Assembly: GCA_017607445.1 (NCBI GenBank)
Contig: JAEVHH010000002.1
Location: forward strand, 5,610,001 to 5,674,000
DNA: 64,000 nucleotides
Direction of reading: 5' to 3'
Source of the DNA: Histoplasma ohiense
Taxonomy: Eukaryota > Ascomycota > Eurotiomycetes > Onygenales > Ajellomycetaceae
The position numbers and the translations under genes are program-made. Below the pieces are notes generated by a model. The model made no database searches, was not told the DNA's origin, and was given only the letters and a program-made list of their open reading frames with translations. Shown here piece by piece: positions 23,539-35,366 of this stretch (the first letter of the stretch is position 1; every line of letters begins with the position of its first letter).

Positions 23539-26500
23539 CTCTGGAGGTCAATTCAACGGCAAGACTAAGCAGGCGTTTAACAGGATATATTACACGAAGC
23601 AGAAGCAGTAGAGTCATTCAGAATGGGAAATCATAATGGTTCACGTCCAGTATCGAAGGTTGAGAATTGTAGAAACTGAAGAGTTATAAAAAAAAAGGGT
23701 GACTTCAAGGGAATATTAGCCAGATAGGGTGTAGTGAATCGGAGAAGCAGGAGGGAGGCCAGAATAGAGTGTGAAAATGATTTGCGTTGGTTGACTCTAA
23801 TGGGATCAAGGTTTGCGTTTCAGGGAGACTTTGTGAGCCCTCATTCTGCAATCTTCTTCACCGTCAAGCCCTGGTATTAACCTATGAAGGCCGGCTTAGC
23901 TAGTATGGGGTATTTGTACTCTTGCCATTTTCGAGATGGGCCCTTGGCCAAATATGGGGGGCGTGGGTGGCGTGCCCCAAATACCACTTCGATACGCTGT
24001 CCCACTCAGGCGGATTCCGACGTCCAGGTTTATGGGTGTCCTTGATAAAAGAAACGTGAAACGGTAGGCAATCATGTAATAATACTCAAATTCGACATCC
24101 TTTGACCTGAGCCCCCTATGCCGCATATCGCTCCTAGGTTGTAGTGAGGTGGGACGATCTTGACGAATTGACCTCCAGGAGACAAGGAGCATCACAGTTT
24201 GCCAATCATAATCTAGATTGGTCGATATGTGCTTAAGTGGCAACCGTAGTGACCAGGAATGATAAAAATGCCTCTCAAAGCGCTCTCAAAGAAATGGCAG
24301 ACATGGATTACATGGAGCCACGGGAACGCAACCTTTCGCCCACGCTGGGGCCTCTGATACAAGATGCCCCCTTTCTCGTGTCGAAAGGGATATGCTAGGG
24401 ACGGAGCCACCCAATTAGTTCAGATACCAGAAACAAGCGTGCTTTTAGGCTGGCCCGGGAGCGAGGGAATCCCTCCGGTGTCAAACTGAACGGCGGACCC
24501 TTGTGGAAGGACTCTTCAGATGTTGTCTTTTTTCCCCCTCCTCCCTTAAGAATAATTCTGACGAGAATTTTCATACTTCAGCAGGAAACACACCTTTACA
24601 CGGCCATGAGTCGTGCGACTTGCGTGTAGGGATCCACAACGACCTCGTTGTGATGAGTGGTTGTTGGAGGTGGAGGAAAGTCGACTGGTCAATGGCCATG
24701 GGTGAGGATGTGCCTGCTACCGAGCTGCGGTTAACTCGCCCCACACTATTACGTCCCTAGCGTTGAGCACTGGGCCCCAGACCCGGCTATTGGGGGGCGG
24801 GAGGAGCCACCGAACCAAATTGGTGGTGCATGAGGTCGTCTTTGCTTGTCCCATGCTGAATGGCAGAAATGGCAAAAATGACAAAAGTGGGGATTTTGGC
24901 CGTGCAGCAGCTCACTCCGCAAACCAGCCCATGCAGTAGTTAGTGAGTAACCTGAGACTGCCAATTGCTTTGATAACTTCATCAGGATTGTCATTAATCT
25001 TAAAGAGTGCAATTCCAGTGCAGCTAAGCTACCTTTGGGTTGTTTATACTGACAGAGTCAAGCAATTTCAACAATTGAAAGTCTTTTGGGACCTGTAACT
25101 TGGCCTCTGCGGACTCCAACCCAAATGCAACAGTACAAGCACAATTGTTGAATGCCCGCCTCTGCCACAGCTGGCAGCTGGCAGCTGGTACTGTACAGTA
25201 CAATGGCTCTTGTTTCAGGGTCATGACCTGATTAACTCAGCCCGCCTATGGAGGTGCTAATATATATCAAACTTAAATGGAAACTGTTTTTCAGAGCGCG
25301 CTCTCGTATGCTACACCACCAAGGACAGCTAACTCCAGGAGAAGATGGACCACATGAAATAGTCTGCATCAAACCTCACACGACAACAGCCTTGGCATAC
25401 TTCACTTCAATCAATCTAGGAAGTTGGGGCTAAGCTGTCAATCTGCAGGCTTGTGCCCGCCTCAGTCATTCTCACAACCCAAGGGCTGGGACAAGCAAAT
25501 TTATGAGTGATCTCTGCATAATAGCTACATGTACGGAGTAGTGTGCATTACACAGGGTGTTTCAGTCAGCCATCACAGCTTAGACAGGGCCCACAACCGA
25601 CAAATCTGTGCAACAATGAGATGAGCAATGAATGACCTGAAAGATCAACCTCCTTGCTTCAAGTGGCTGGTATTAAACGGCAGGAGCACAAGTCACCAGC
25701 TGCTGGATGCAGATGAGCCTTTTTAGTCGTGTCTACAGATCTACACTTCTCTGCATCGACTCCCCATCTTATTTGGACAGTCCATTCAAGATGGTAAGGG
25801 GCCCGTACCGCACACACGGAACACTACGTCAGGGTACGCAGTAGTGAGGAACCCGACCAAATTTCCGCGTGGCTGGAGCTGGCCCGCAGCGCGAAAAGTG
25901 TCCAAGTGGAGTTGTCTCAAGTTCACTCTGTTTGTTTGAAACCACTTGATCTGTCAAGCCATATGAGGCACAATCCATCACTCATAAACCTATGGAAAAT
26001 ATTATTGGCAATTGTTGTTATTTGCAATGTTAATAGTTATGCAACAACTCTGACACAAGCAACTTCAGAGGGTTCAAAACTATGCTTGGATCTATCTGCA
26101 AATGACAATTTTACAAGTCAATCTCCACCATTTTAGCATGCTCATCCATGCACCAGTCAAAAATCATTGACATCCAAGTAGCAGGAATAGTGCAATGAAA
26201 ATAGTGTATGACTTAACAACTGCCATTCTCCCTCTCACAGCTAAACAAGACTACATGGCATGAAGTTCTCTCATTTGAAGTCTTGAAGACAAATTGTGGG
26301 GCGCATAACAATGGTACATTCATACCACTAATCAAGGGCAGCTCTGCTGATGATGAGTGACTTCTGCCAATCTCAACCTCATCTGCAAGAAACCAAGACT
26401 GATATTTCCAGCCCCAGTTCTATACATACAAAACCCCACTCACATATAAATTCAAGTTGTTCAGATTAATTTTTATGATCAAAAACATTAGCCAAGTGAT

Positions 26501-28590
26501 TTGCAAATCCCTTTGGGATCTTGCTGGCTGCTGGTTGAAAGTTCTGATCCCTTCCACTAGCCAGCAAATCCGCAATTCGGGATATGACCCTAGTCTAAGA
26601 TTCGACGCAACCGCAGGCGTGGCCGTTATTCCATTGCTGCTCTCCAGCACTCCCTCACCCCTAGCCTACCAGAAGCACCACTTGCCTTCCACATCAACTG
26701 TAGCTGCTCTTCATGATATGGTGGTCAAGAGCAAAAATGTCACTAGAAATTCTCAGGACACCTTGCGGATTTGCTCATGACACAATAATAAGAATATTCA
26801 ATGTTTCATCTTTCATTGACCATAAACATAATAAGACAATGATGTCATTCCGAGGATCCTCATCCGTGTGAAAAGTTAAACTGAAACAAGGCGCATTCCA
26901 CCTTCGTGCCTGGCCAGGAACAAAAGACACAAAACCCCGTCACTAAATTTGTTGAACAATATATTAGCAGTGCTCATCATATTCCTACAATGGCTCTGGA
27001 ATTGTTTGAATTATCAAGCAATTAATGGACAAGGCCTCACTTCACAGCCCAATCTTATCTGTTTCTGGAGTCCGCAGCTTTGATCACAAACCCACAGTGC
27101 ATGCTCTTTTCTTCTTGAAAGAGGTCCCTCTGGTGGTGTTATGGCCTTGCAGCTTTGCTTATAGTGACGCAGAAATTGTGAAGAAACAAGTTCAGCAATA
27201 GAAATGTAATGAAAACATGCAACAATATAATTGTGCTAACAGCTGCGGGGAGACTAATACCTAATTAAATATTTCGGCCTTTAAGAAGCTCTGTAAAGCC
27301 AAAAACCATGAGGAATTCTTGATTGCTGAATGCAGACCTTCGTTTGCCCAAGGCGATATTGGAAATAGCTCTCTTCTTGTAGAAGCAAGCAGATTTTCTT
27401 GGTGAAGCTTATAGACTCCACCACATATCTAAGTTCTGGTGATTGGCAAGCATCGTGTAGACATCGGTTTTCTAATAACCAGGCTTTTCTGTCTAGTTGC
27501 TGTTGATGGCGAGCCCGGCGAGCCCGGAGAGCCCACTGTATCGAGATCGACTTTGGTTGGAGCCTTCTGCCTTGCGAACCAAGAATAAGTGGTGGGAGCT
27601 CAAGCCCTTCTCTGAGACCCAGACCAGTATTTATTGCTTCTGGGTTTCTCGATTGGCTCTTTTGGCGAGAGAGAAAAACAATGCTCATTATGGTCTACTT
27701 CAGAGACAAGGTACACGAACGCAGACACGGCTTTACTCAACGATTGCTTACCGCCTCCAGCTCGACCTGCATGAGAAAGCGCTGTCTTGCTCAGACCGCT
27801 TGGTTCACCCTTGAAAAAAAAATAAAAATTTCTGCTACGGTAACTTCCCACATTTCGACAGAACACTGGAGCATCTGGCATTACACTCCCCGGAATTTTT
27901 ATCCCCTTCCTTTTTCCCTCAAGCGAGTGACTGCTATTTGCTCATGGACGCATTTGTATTATCCACGAGGAGTGGAAATAGCTGCTCCTGTAGTTGATCA
28001 GTGGAAGCATAGAAGAAGCCCTGAATCCCGTCAGCGCTCTGGACGGAATAGCAGTGGAATAGTCTTTGCTAGTATCCAGACCAAACAAGTCCCGTACAAC
28101 AACGGATCCTCTAGATGAGGGACTAACGATTGTATGTAACCCTCGACGGCCCAGCCCATATTGCTGTCGAGGAACAGATGAACAGTTGCCACTTATTCCC
28201 CAAGAATAAAAATGACTGTTTGAAGACCCACTTATTTTGAAAAATGGATTTGGCTGCGGCTGCAGCTTCCAGAGCCATAGACGCAGAGTATATGTACAGT
28301 TTACGTTACAGCCATTCAGTTGCCTTCTCGCTACCTTAATCTCGTAAACCCAAGCCGGAATAAGGGTCAGGGAGAATATAATCAATCGATCACGCCGACA
28401 TGAGCAAGGCGATAGAAAAATCGAGAAAAGCGTTCACAAGCGATATATAAAATGGGGCAGAAAGCGCGATTAGGTGGCTTTTGAGCGTTGCACCGAGATG
28501 GAATGAGAAATTCAAGAACAAAGAACCCCGCAACGAGGGCTGTCTGAGGGGCAAGAGAGTTTGGCCGGCAATGAGTCTGGAATCCCCCAC
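23539..28590. other. Long gene-free region (about 5 kb)
   Basis: Open frames are short, lack domains and overlap on both strands. Small direct repeats occur: 'aaatggc/aaaatgac' units near 24860-24890, 'ggcagct' repeats near 25175-25190 and a 9-nt 'gagcccggc' repeat near 27512-27536. One TACGGAGTA copy lies at 25532. Composition is mixed rather than uniformly AT-rich. No gene, RNA or complete mobile element is supported. Confidence 0.4.
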
Positions 28591-29133
28591 CTACTGGGTC
28601 TTTTTTGTGTCATTGGGTGGTTTGGCATGCCCAAAAGCGCCAAGTAAATATGCAATGCGATTCACAAAGAGAATCCCAGAGGCTCCAATATTTCCCCACA
28701 GTAGATCATTCCACTCCCACACGTTGATCAAGTCATGGAATCCGATACACCAATACACGGAGAAGATGTGCCCCAGGTCTGCTATTGCCAGCACGATCAT
28801 GTAATTTCTGACCACTTTTGGCTCCGACGTCGAGTACAAAACAGCAACACCCACCGTCGTCAATAGCAAAAATATATTCCCAAGTTGGTAGGCGATTGCT
28901 TGAGTACTGAGCGACAGTTCTGTGGGCGATGAGGCTTTCGGGGTTTGACCAGCGACGAAATTGGTGGTGTTAAAGATTGCAAAGTAACAGCCAGCAACGC
29001 TATCCCGAGTTAGTTCCTTTCCCCGCAATCAGGGGCAGATAAAGGTGAAAAGTATATACAGTGAGATTGGCTCCAAAATCGCAAACAAAATATGAGGCCA
29101 TAGTGGGAGTATTGTGGTCATTCCGAATGCCAT
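28591..29133 (-). CDS. DUF7704 family small membrane protein
   Basis: Exons 29133-29060 and 28999-28591 (gtatat donor, tag acceptor, phases consistent) encode 160 residues. Hydrophobic segments span about residues 5-35 (LPLWPHILFAILEPISLVAG), 65-85 (GNIFLLLTTVGVAVLYS), 93-115 (NYMIVLAIADLGHIFSVYW) and 132-148. The proline/glutamate pair in 'FAILEP', the central AIADLGHIFSVYW block and the C-terminal region match the fungal DUF7704 membrane-protein family as I know it. The function is unknown. It lies head to head with the Myb gene, sharing about 330 nt of promoter. Confidence 0.8.
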
Positions 29134-29460
29134 ATTGGATGTTGTAGCGCCGGATACAGAGTCGCCGTAATTGAGATTTGGAGGGTTCTTCAAATGTCTG
29201 ATGGTATAAACGATCCGGGGCCCTGGAACAATTGATCAAAGATAGCAATATGTCGAATCTTGGTCGTTGATTTTCGGGGGTTGGGGGCGGTTGCAACCAT
29301 GACTAAGCAGGTGATAAACACGTAATCATATTTGATTGCCTTTGACAAGGTTCCAACCGCTTGCGCGAAACCAGACAGTTTCCTTGATATACGACTGACG
29401 ACCGCTGTTGTGGACAAATGGCTTCACAGTCAATGGCGGAGGGTCTTGTTGGACGAGACG
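29134..29460. promoter_or_regulatory. Shared divergent promoter region
   Basis: These 327 nt separate the start codons of the DUF7704 gene (minus) and the telobox Myb gene (plus), so both promoters must lie here or overlap the coding starts. The frame of the Myb gene is open back to about 29332, so its true start could lie inside this interval. Confidence 0.4.
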
Positions 29461-31434
29461 ATGGACCCGCTGACTGGAATGTATACGACCACTATAGCCG
29501 ATGACCCCTTCAGTCAGCTTCGTGACTTTCCACAGCCCAAGGCTCTACGAATCCCGCCGCTCCGGGATCCTCTCCCTTCCCGCTCTCTCAAAGTCCCCTC
29601 TCCACTCGAGCCGAATGCAGGAGGGACGAGAGAAACTACCAGCATTTCGAAAACTTCTCTTATCGGAGGAAATCCGCCTGCTAAGCTTCCGACACTTGAG
29701 GATTTTTTGCATGCAGCCAGGACTAATTCAGCCTGTGATACAACTTTCGGGAAAGCATCAAGCTCTGACCCTCCTCCAAAGACGATTCTTCCGACGTTCA
29801 TTAATCTCCGTGCTATCGAGAAGTTACCCTATGCGTCTTTCGACGAGGATATTCCACGAAAACATCGCCGAGTTGATCTGAACGGCGATGTTTTTGGAGA
29901 ACATCTTCAGCTTCCTATTCCCAAAAACCAGAAGGAAATACCAAAGCGTCCTCCTTTTGGGCCTTTAACAATATTAAATGGCTTAAATGAACCTCCACCA
30001 AATGCTGCCTTATTCCCTCCCATAGAACCCAATGCTACTCCCACGATCCTGACACGACCAACACGAGATACTTCAGACCCGCCAGGTATCCCACTTGGAG
30101 GCGCGACTAAGGAAAGAAGAGGCAGACGAATTAATGATATTATTGAACTTGGTATTGAGGAAAGTGTTGAAGATATCGAGGAATCCTTCGGTGAGGATGG
30201 AAGCCATCTTACTCTCCCAGAACATGTTTCGAAAGAAACTATAGAGGAGATCGACAAAGAGTATCAGTCTCCCCAACCCCAAACCCGACCAAGGAAAAAG
30301 TTACGAAAATGGACAGAAGAAGAGACAAGAGATTTATTGCGAGGGGTGGTGAAATGTGGGGTTGGGAATTGGACAGCTATACTTTCCCAACCTGAACTCC
30401 ATTTTAACCAAAGAACCGCGGCAAATCTGAAGGATAGGTTCCGCGTCTGCTGTCCATGGGCTTATGGTTCAGAACAGAACACTATCAAAGAAGTTAAAAC
30501 TAGCCTTGCAGATGCCTCAAATGGCCCGGATGCCAGCTCATCAGCTAAAATCCTACTTCCTGGTCCGGGGATTAGCAGGAATAAGCAGGAACTAGACGCA
30601 GCCTCTACGGCAAATATCCTGAAGCCCACTGATCAGAATTCCAATGTCGGTCAATCACCTCCGAAATCCCCACCGGCCATTCCATCGATGGATGGGCCGT
30701 CGAATTTAGCTTCAGACCCTAAGTTGACAAGCAAGAAGTCCAGGGTTTCAGCATCTAAAACTAATCCATCATTATCCAGTAAATCTAAGTCGACTCTCAT
30801 CTCTCTGGGCCTGGAAGAACCTTGCTTGAGTATTAAATCTAACAGACGATCTCGCCGCCCATTCACACCCGCAGAGGATGATGCTCTCCTCAAAGGCCAC
30901 GCAGTTCACGGATTCCAATGGACTTTAATTCGGCAGGATAAGCGTCTGAACCTAATGCATAGGAAAGCAACAGATCTTAGAGACCGTTTCCGAACTAAAT
31001 TTCCCAACGTATACCGCGAAGGTGGCTCCATAAATGCCAAAAACGCCAACGTTGTTGAACAAAGCTTTATTGGTAGCAATGACAGCTCTGCTACAGAACC
31101 TCCTACAGCCCACGATCGAGATACATCAACAATATCGATGTTACTGTCAGGAAATATCTTGAAAACAACATCGAACAGAGTCCAATCCGACGTAGCAGAC
31201 GCTGGACCAGGCAAGCGATGTTCCTATCAAACCCCGTCCAACGATACTTGTCCTATGAATGCCACAGATCCAATCATGCTTCCGCCGCCCCCTCCTGCTC
31301 TGCCAGACTTACCAAGTGTTACCAATAGTTCACTATTCTCGCTGCAAATGGATGATGTAGGATCGGGTAGCGTGGACGACAGTAGCTGGGGTGATAATAC
31401 CCTCCCTCCACTCGTTTGGGATGAGCTCACTTGA
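29461..31434 (+). CDS. Double-telobox Myb protein, Teb1/Tay1-like
   Basis: This protein has 657 residues on a single exon, with two Myb/SANT repeats. The first, near residues 277-335, reads LRKWTEEETRDLLRGV, then GVGNWTAIL, and ends NLKDRFRVCCPW. The second, near 462-520, reads RRPFTPAEDDALLKGH, then GFQWTLIR, and ends DLRDRFRTKFP. The LKDRFR/LRDRFR recognition helices are the telobox type that contacts TTAGGG-like DNA. Two such repeats in a central position are typical of fungal Teb1 (S. pombe) and Tay1 (Yarrowia). Teb1 binds histone-gene promoters and Tay1 binds telomeric repeats. An acidic patch (residues about 235-265, GIEESVEDIEESFGED) precedes the first repeat, and long Pro/Ser-rich linkers suggest disorder. 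The ATG at 29461 was chosen because upstream codons in the frame lack an ATG. Confidence 0.85.
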   Translation: MDPLTGMYTTTIADDPFSQLRDFPQPKALRIPPLRDPLPSRSLKVPSPLEPNAGGTRETTSISKTSLIGGNPPAKLPTLEDFLHAARTNSACDTTFGKASSSDPPPKTILPTFINLRAIEKLPYASFDEDIPRKHRRVDLNGDVFGEHLQLPIPKNQKEIPKRPPFGPLTILNGLNEPPPNAALFPPIEPNATPTILTRPTRDTSDPPGIPLGGATKERRGRRINDIIELGIEESVEDIEESFGEDGSHLTLPEHVSKETIEEIDKEYQSPQPQTRPRKKLRKWTEEETRDLLRGVVKCGVGNWTAILSQPELHFNQRTAANLKDRFRVCCPWAYGSEQNTIKEVKTSLADASNGPDASSSAKILLPGPGISRNKQELDAASTANILKPTDQNSNVGQSPPKSPPAIPSMDGPSNLASDPKLTSKKSRVSASKTNPSLSSKSKSTLISLGLEEPCLSIKSNRRSRRPFTPAEDDALLKGHAVHGFQWTLIRQDKRLNLMHRKATDLRDRFRTKFPNVYREGGSINAKNANVVEQSFIGSNDSSATEPPTAHDRDTSTISMLLSGNILKTTSNRVQSDVADAGPGKRCSYQTPSNDTCPMNATDPIMLPPPPPALPDLPSVTNSSLFSLQMDDVGSGSVDDSSWGDNTLPPLVWDELT

Positions 31435-32202
31435 GGTAATTTGCATATACCCCTGTATCTGGTACTGTTTCGGTGCATTATTTTCCGGCGTTATCTGCTT
31501 AGAGTTCATCATGACTATTTTAATAGTGGATTAAATTAATAATAGACTTTTTGTTATGGATTTCCCGTAAGCTGGAGTTACTATTAGTGCGTTTCTAGGG
31601 AGTGCAAATATATGTATCAGTATCTACAAATTGACAGGTAAAGAAACAACCCGAATCAGCGGCAACGGCGAGGACAAAGCCAGGGAGAGGTGGCGAAGTC
31701 AATAAAGGAGCAGGATAGCGCTAAACTGGTGTCGCTGTCAATTATACTAGTCTATAATATTTGAGAAACAGAATGTAGACGGGAATGTTTTTATTATTAT
31801 TATCTAACTATGTAAGTTAACTTGCTAACTGGGGTGTGTTGGAGAGATTGGATTGGGTGGGCCGTCCCCTCTACTACCAGCAGGCGCAGTAACTTTTGCC
31901 CCAGGTAATGAGGCCCGTCAAAGTGTAGAATTCTCTGGGTGAGTCTCTGGGGCGGAGCTGTGTTCAAGGGGATGGCTGGAGAGGGGGGGATGCACTCATT
32001 AATTACGAGATCCTGCAGTTAGGCTATGAAGTTAACCTCTCGGGCAAGTCAAGAGCCATTGACGAGATACGTGTTCACTCTTCACTCAAATGGAATGGGG
32101 ATCATAGAGGGGATTTTCCGCATGAATACCTGTTCCCGGGTTGGTTCCGCAGGGAGACTTTCCAAAACCCAAACCAACAGAGCTTCATCTGGACATGACT
32201 GT
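31435..32202. other. Intergenic region, no supported gene
   Basis: This holds the 3' flanks of the Myb gene and of the kinase relic. A short (att)n run lies near 31792-31802. Nothing else is evident. Confidence 0.4.
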
Positions 32203-33602
32203 TTAAATGTAGCCATATCCATGTACTAGCCAATTTCCCATCCTTCCAACAGTAGGAAATGGATTTAGAGGCAGGTTACCAGGAACTAAGGGCTCAAAAT
32301 GTGCCAGGTACGCCAGCGCCGAAAACTCTTGCTTATGTTTGGGTGGGAAGATGGACTGGAAGTACCTTGGATGATCCGGCATCTTCCTCTTCCTTGGGAA
32401 GTCCATGCGCATCCGGAGAATGTCCCAGTCGATGATTGCGGTGATACGGCCGCTCTCATCGACCAGAATATTCCGGGGACTTAGGTCGCCGTGAGCAAAA
32501 TGGATTATGTGATTGTCATTTGGGGGTAGATGAGGGCCTTGGGTACCCTAAGCGTTATGAGCCAGAAAATTGTTGAGCTCATTTTCTGTCTCCAAGGGTC
32601 CACCCCAGCGTGAATGATAACCACAGATTCATGCAGGAGTATCATTCACTCCCTTGATTTGTTATTCTGTCAGATGTTGAAGCTAAGAGAGATATTGGGC
32701 AAGTTGGTGGCAGGTGGAGACACTCTGGTCCGGAGAAAGCTTCATCCATGCATCTTCTAGTGATCGGCCTAGTACATATTCCATCACAATGTCCTCCGCA
32801 TCCGATTTTGTGTCATTGACTTTCGGCACAGGTATATTTGTGTTGGCAGTGATATAGCATGCTGTCGCTTTCTTGGCAACCCTCGTGCGTTTGCTTCCGG
32901 ACCCGGTGCTCGTTCAAATGGATAACCTGGTACCTGTCAAACATATCATTCCCAGAGCCCCTGGCCATAGCCGGCTAATCGATTTCGATTAGTTATCACA
33001 TGAAGAGGGTGGATCACCGAACACCACAAACATAAGGAGCAAGCATCATGCCTTTGGGAGTGAAGGGGTCCATTGTAAAAATAAATTGCCCGGATGGTAG
33101 CGGAATACTCAGGAGAAAGGGGGCAGTTATCTTCTAGTCAGGCATAAGTACCTGCCTCACATCGAACTTTTTCATCTGCATTCCCCGGACAAAAAGCTTC
33201 GCCAACACGATATGGTAGGGGAAGTCGAAGTATGACACATTCTCCAGGCTGTTGCTTTCCTCTCCAATCAACAATGGTGACTGGGATACACACATTGAAG
33301 CTTCCGTGGAGCCAGTCATCTACGTCGGCAACATGGCATGCATCGGGCGACTCCAGGTTCAAGTGATGGGCAACAGTTGCTCTAATCCAGCTGCGCCTGT
33401 TATTGAGGAGAGTGAAGAATCTGGCTTCCTGGTTTGGATAGCTTAGGCGGTGAAGAATATTGACTTCTCTATCTTTAGCAGATGAGTAAGTAATTTCCTC
33501 GCGAAGCAGACGCCGAGTCACTGGCATATTGGTCGTTTGAATGTACCTGAGGAGGAGAACAGCGGACTTCCTGGCCCAAAGAAAAATAAATGAATCAGCC
33601 AT
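32203..33602 (-). pseudogene. Aminoglycoside phosphotransferase-like kinase relic
   Basis: This is a remnant of the large fungal APH/choline-kinase-like family. The N-terminal part (33602-33138) reads FNVCIPVTI, then LPLPYRVGEAFCPGN, then EKVRCEAGTYA, where a TGA replaces the expected Trp codon. About 300 nt later the frame resumes (EDIVMEYVLGRSLEDAW, SPDQSVSTCHQLAQYLS) and ends at a TAG where the family has Gln. The catalytic block HGDLSPRNILVD (Brenner motif) and the AIIDWD metal motif follow near 32490-32420. Several frames and stops separate these blocks, so the gene is not translatable as a whole. The CAG-to-TAG change fits C-to-T decay, but one site is not proof of repeat-induced mutation. 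Confidence 0.8.
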
Positions 33603-35366
33603 GAGACTTCGACAGCTCGCCGGTTATGATTTTTGAGGAAGGTTGCAGGCTGCCCCTGGGTCACGTGTTATGCAATTCGTCCACGACTTTCTGGACGCCT
33701 TAAAAGTCAAGCTGAAATGATATACCAATTTGTTATATAGTATTATCAAGCTTTCAACGGTGAACCGTACCAAGTCGATACTGTGGTCGACAACACTGAC
33801 AACGTGCAGACTTTTAAATGGTGGAAGAAAGTCCTCTTCACGTCCTAATCGCAGTTTCTGTTGGGGGTATGGATAGGTTCGTCCCCTTTACTACCAGCGC
33901 GCTGGTGGTGATCGAGCTCTTTTGGCCCAGTGGCCTAACAGTTTCGGACAAAGTGAGCACTGGGAGCAGTCTCGGTCTTCTGAAAACTACTTCCGATGGT
34001 CTTTAATGCGGCCAAGAGCATAAACTGCTTCTACAAACATCCACCGCAAGTGAGACTGCTCGCGAAGAAAGATGGTTGAAACACATCTTTCTTGTATTTG
34101 ATATTGCGAACACAGCCTACGATCCCGAGAAAGGCACTTCCCCGATCAAAACAAGCTTCCTGTTCTGATAGTTCGGCTTGGTAAAAGTGCAAACTTATAA
34201 CAGCCAGCCAACTCAGAACCAGGTGAATAATGAAATTAGCCGCATCATAACCTCAACGGCATCGGCAGTCTCCCACCCTTATTGAAGATCATACTTCTGG
34301 AACTCCGCAATACTGTAAACCACGGAAACCACAAATGCTATGTGACCTTCGCTGATTCACAGTGAAGGTATTTTTCTGGGCTTACTGTGCCTCCGGCATA
34401 GGTAAACTGCAAGGCGCGCAGATTCCGCCTCGATGTGTTTCGTTCGAATTCACTCTCGTGGACCATGTCACGGCAGCTTTGGGTTTAGGCGGTGTAACCT
34501 GATCCAGTGAATCAAGTGTGCCTGATGAGCATCAGTCTATTATCAGCCCATGTACAGTACATTATTCAAGCTCATGAAGTGAGAGGGCACCCGTGTCAGT
34601 AAATTTCTCATTTTTACAAAAACTTCTACTTTCTACTTCTACATCTTTCTCATTTGTTTGATTTTTGGTCTGGTTGCAAAATTCTTTATCATATGTGGTA
34701 GATAAATTTTTCATCATTTCCAAATAGAAATAGCTTGTTAATTCGCGGCTGGTTGCCAGCTGCCTTGCGGCTTTTGCAAGGCAGGATTATTCCACCACAC
34801 CAACAGGCGCAATCCTTAAGGTGTAACCTAGGTAGCGCCTGGCCCAGTCAGTGAAAATCACAACATTTATACTCGTGAATTGATCTCTAATATTCTATCT
34901 CTATTTACATATAAATAGAAGATATTTTGTTAATCTTCTTCTGATGGGGATGGAAGGTTGGTTTATTGTAACTATCTAGCGGACGCAGCTCCTAGGTGTG
35001 GACATCAGGCTGCTAACATCTTCAAAATAATCAATTGTACAATAAATTCTCTTTTTTTTAAATAAGTGATGTTCTTGGTAGTGGATTTGTGGATAATTTT
35101 GCTGGGGCAACCTTCTGAGCTTTCGACAGCTATGGGCTCATACTGGCAATGACGTTTTAGATTGGATTAATGTATTACCGCTAGTACATGTTGGACGATT
35201 TTACATACGTTCGTTGTCAATACCCGCATAATGCTCTGCTTTGAAGTAAATAACGATTGAAGGACACTGTGAAAAGTGTTCAGCATAAAACTCAGTTGAC
35301 TCGTAAACGTGACATTATACGGTAGAATTAGTATACTAGACGTCACATAAAATAGGAGAATGATAG
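33603..35366. other. Intergenic region, no supported gene
   Basis: No open frame longer than about 60 codons is convincing. Around 34600-34960 the sequence becomes AT-rich and includes a TATAAATA-like string near 34910. It could be an old LTR-type repeat, but no terminal repeats were found. Confidence 0.35.

Noticed and set aside
26420..26780. Overlapping frames on both strands in the 23.5-28.6 kb gap
   Set aside because: Both are short, neither has a domain, and there is no evidence to prefer either.
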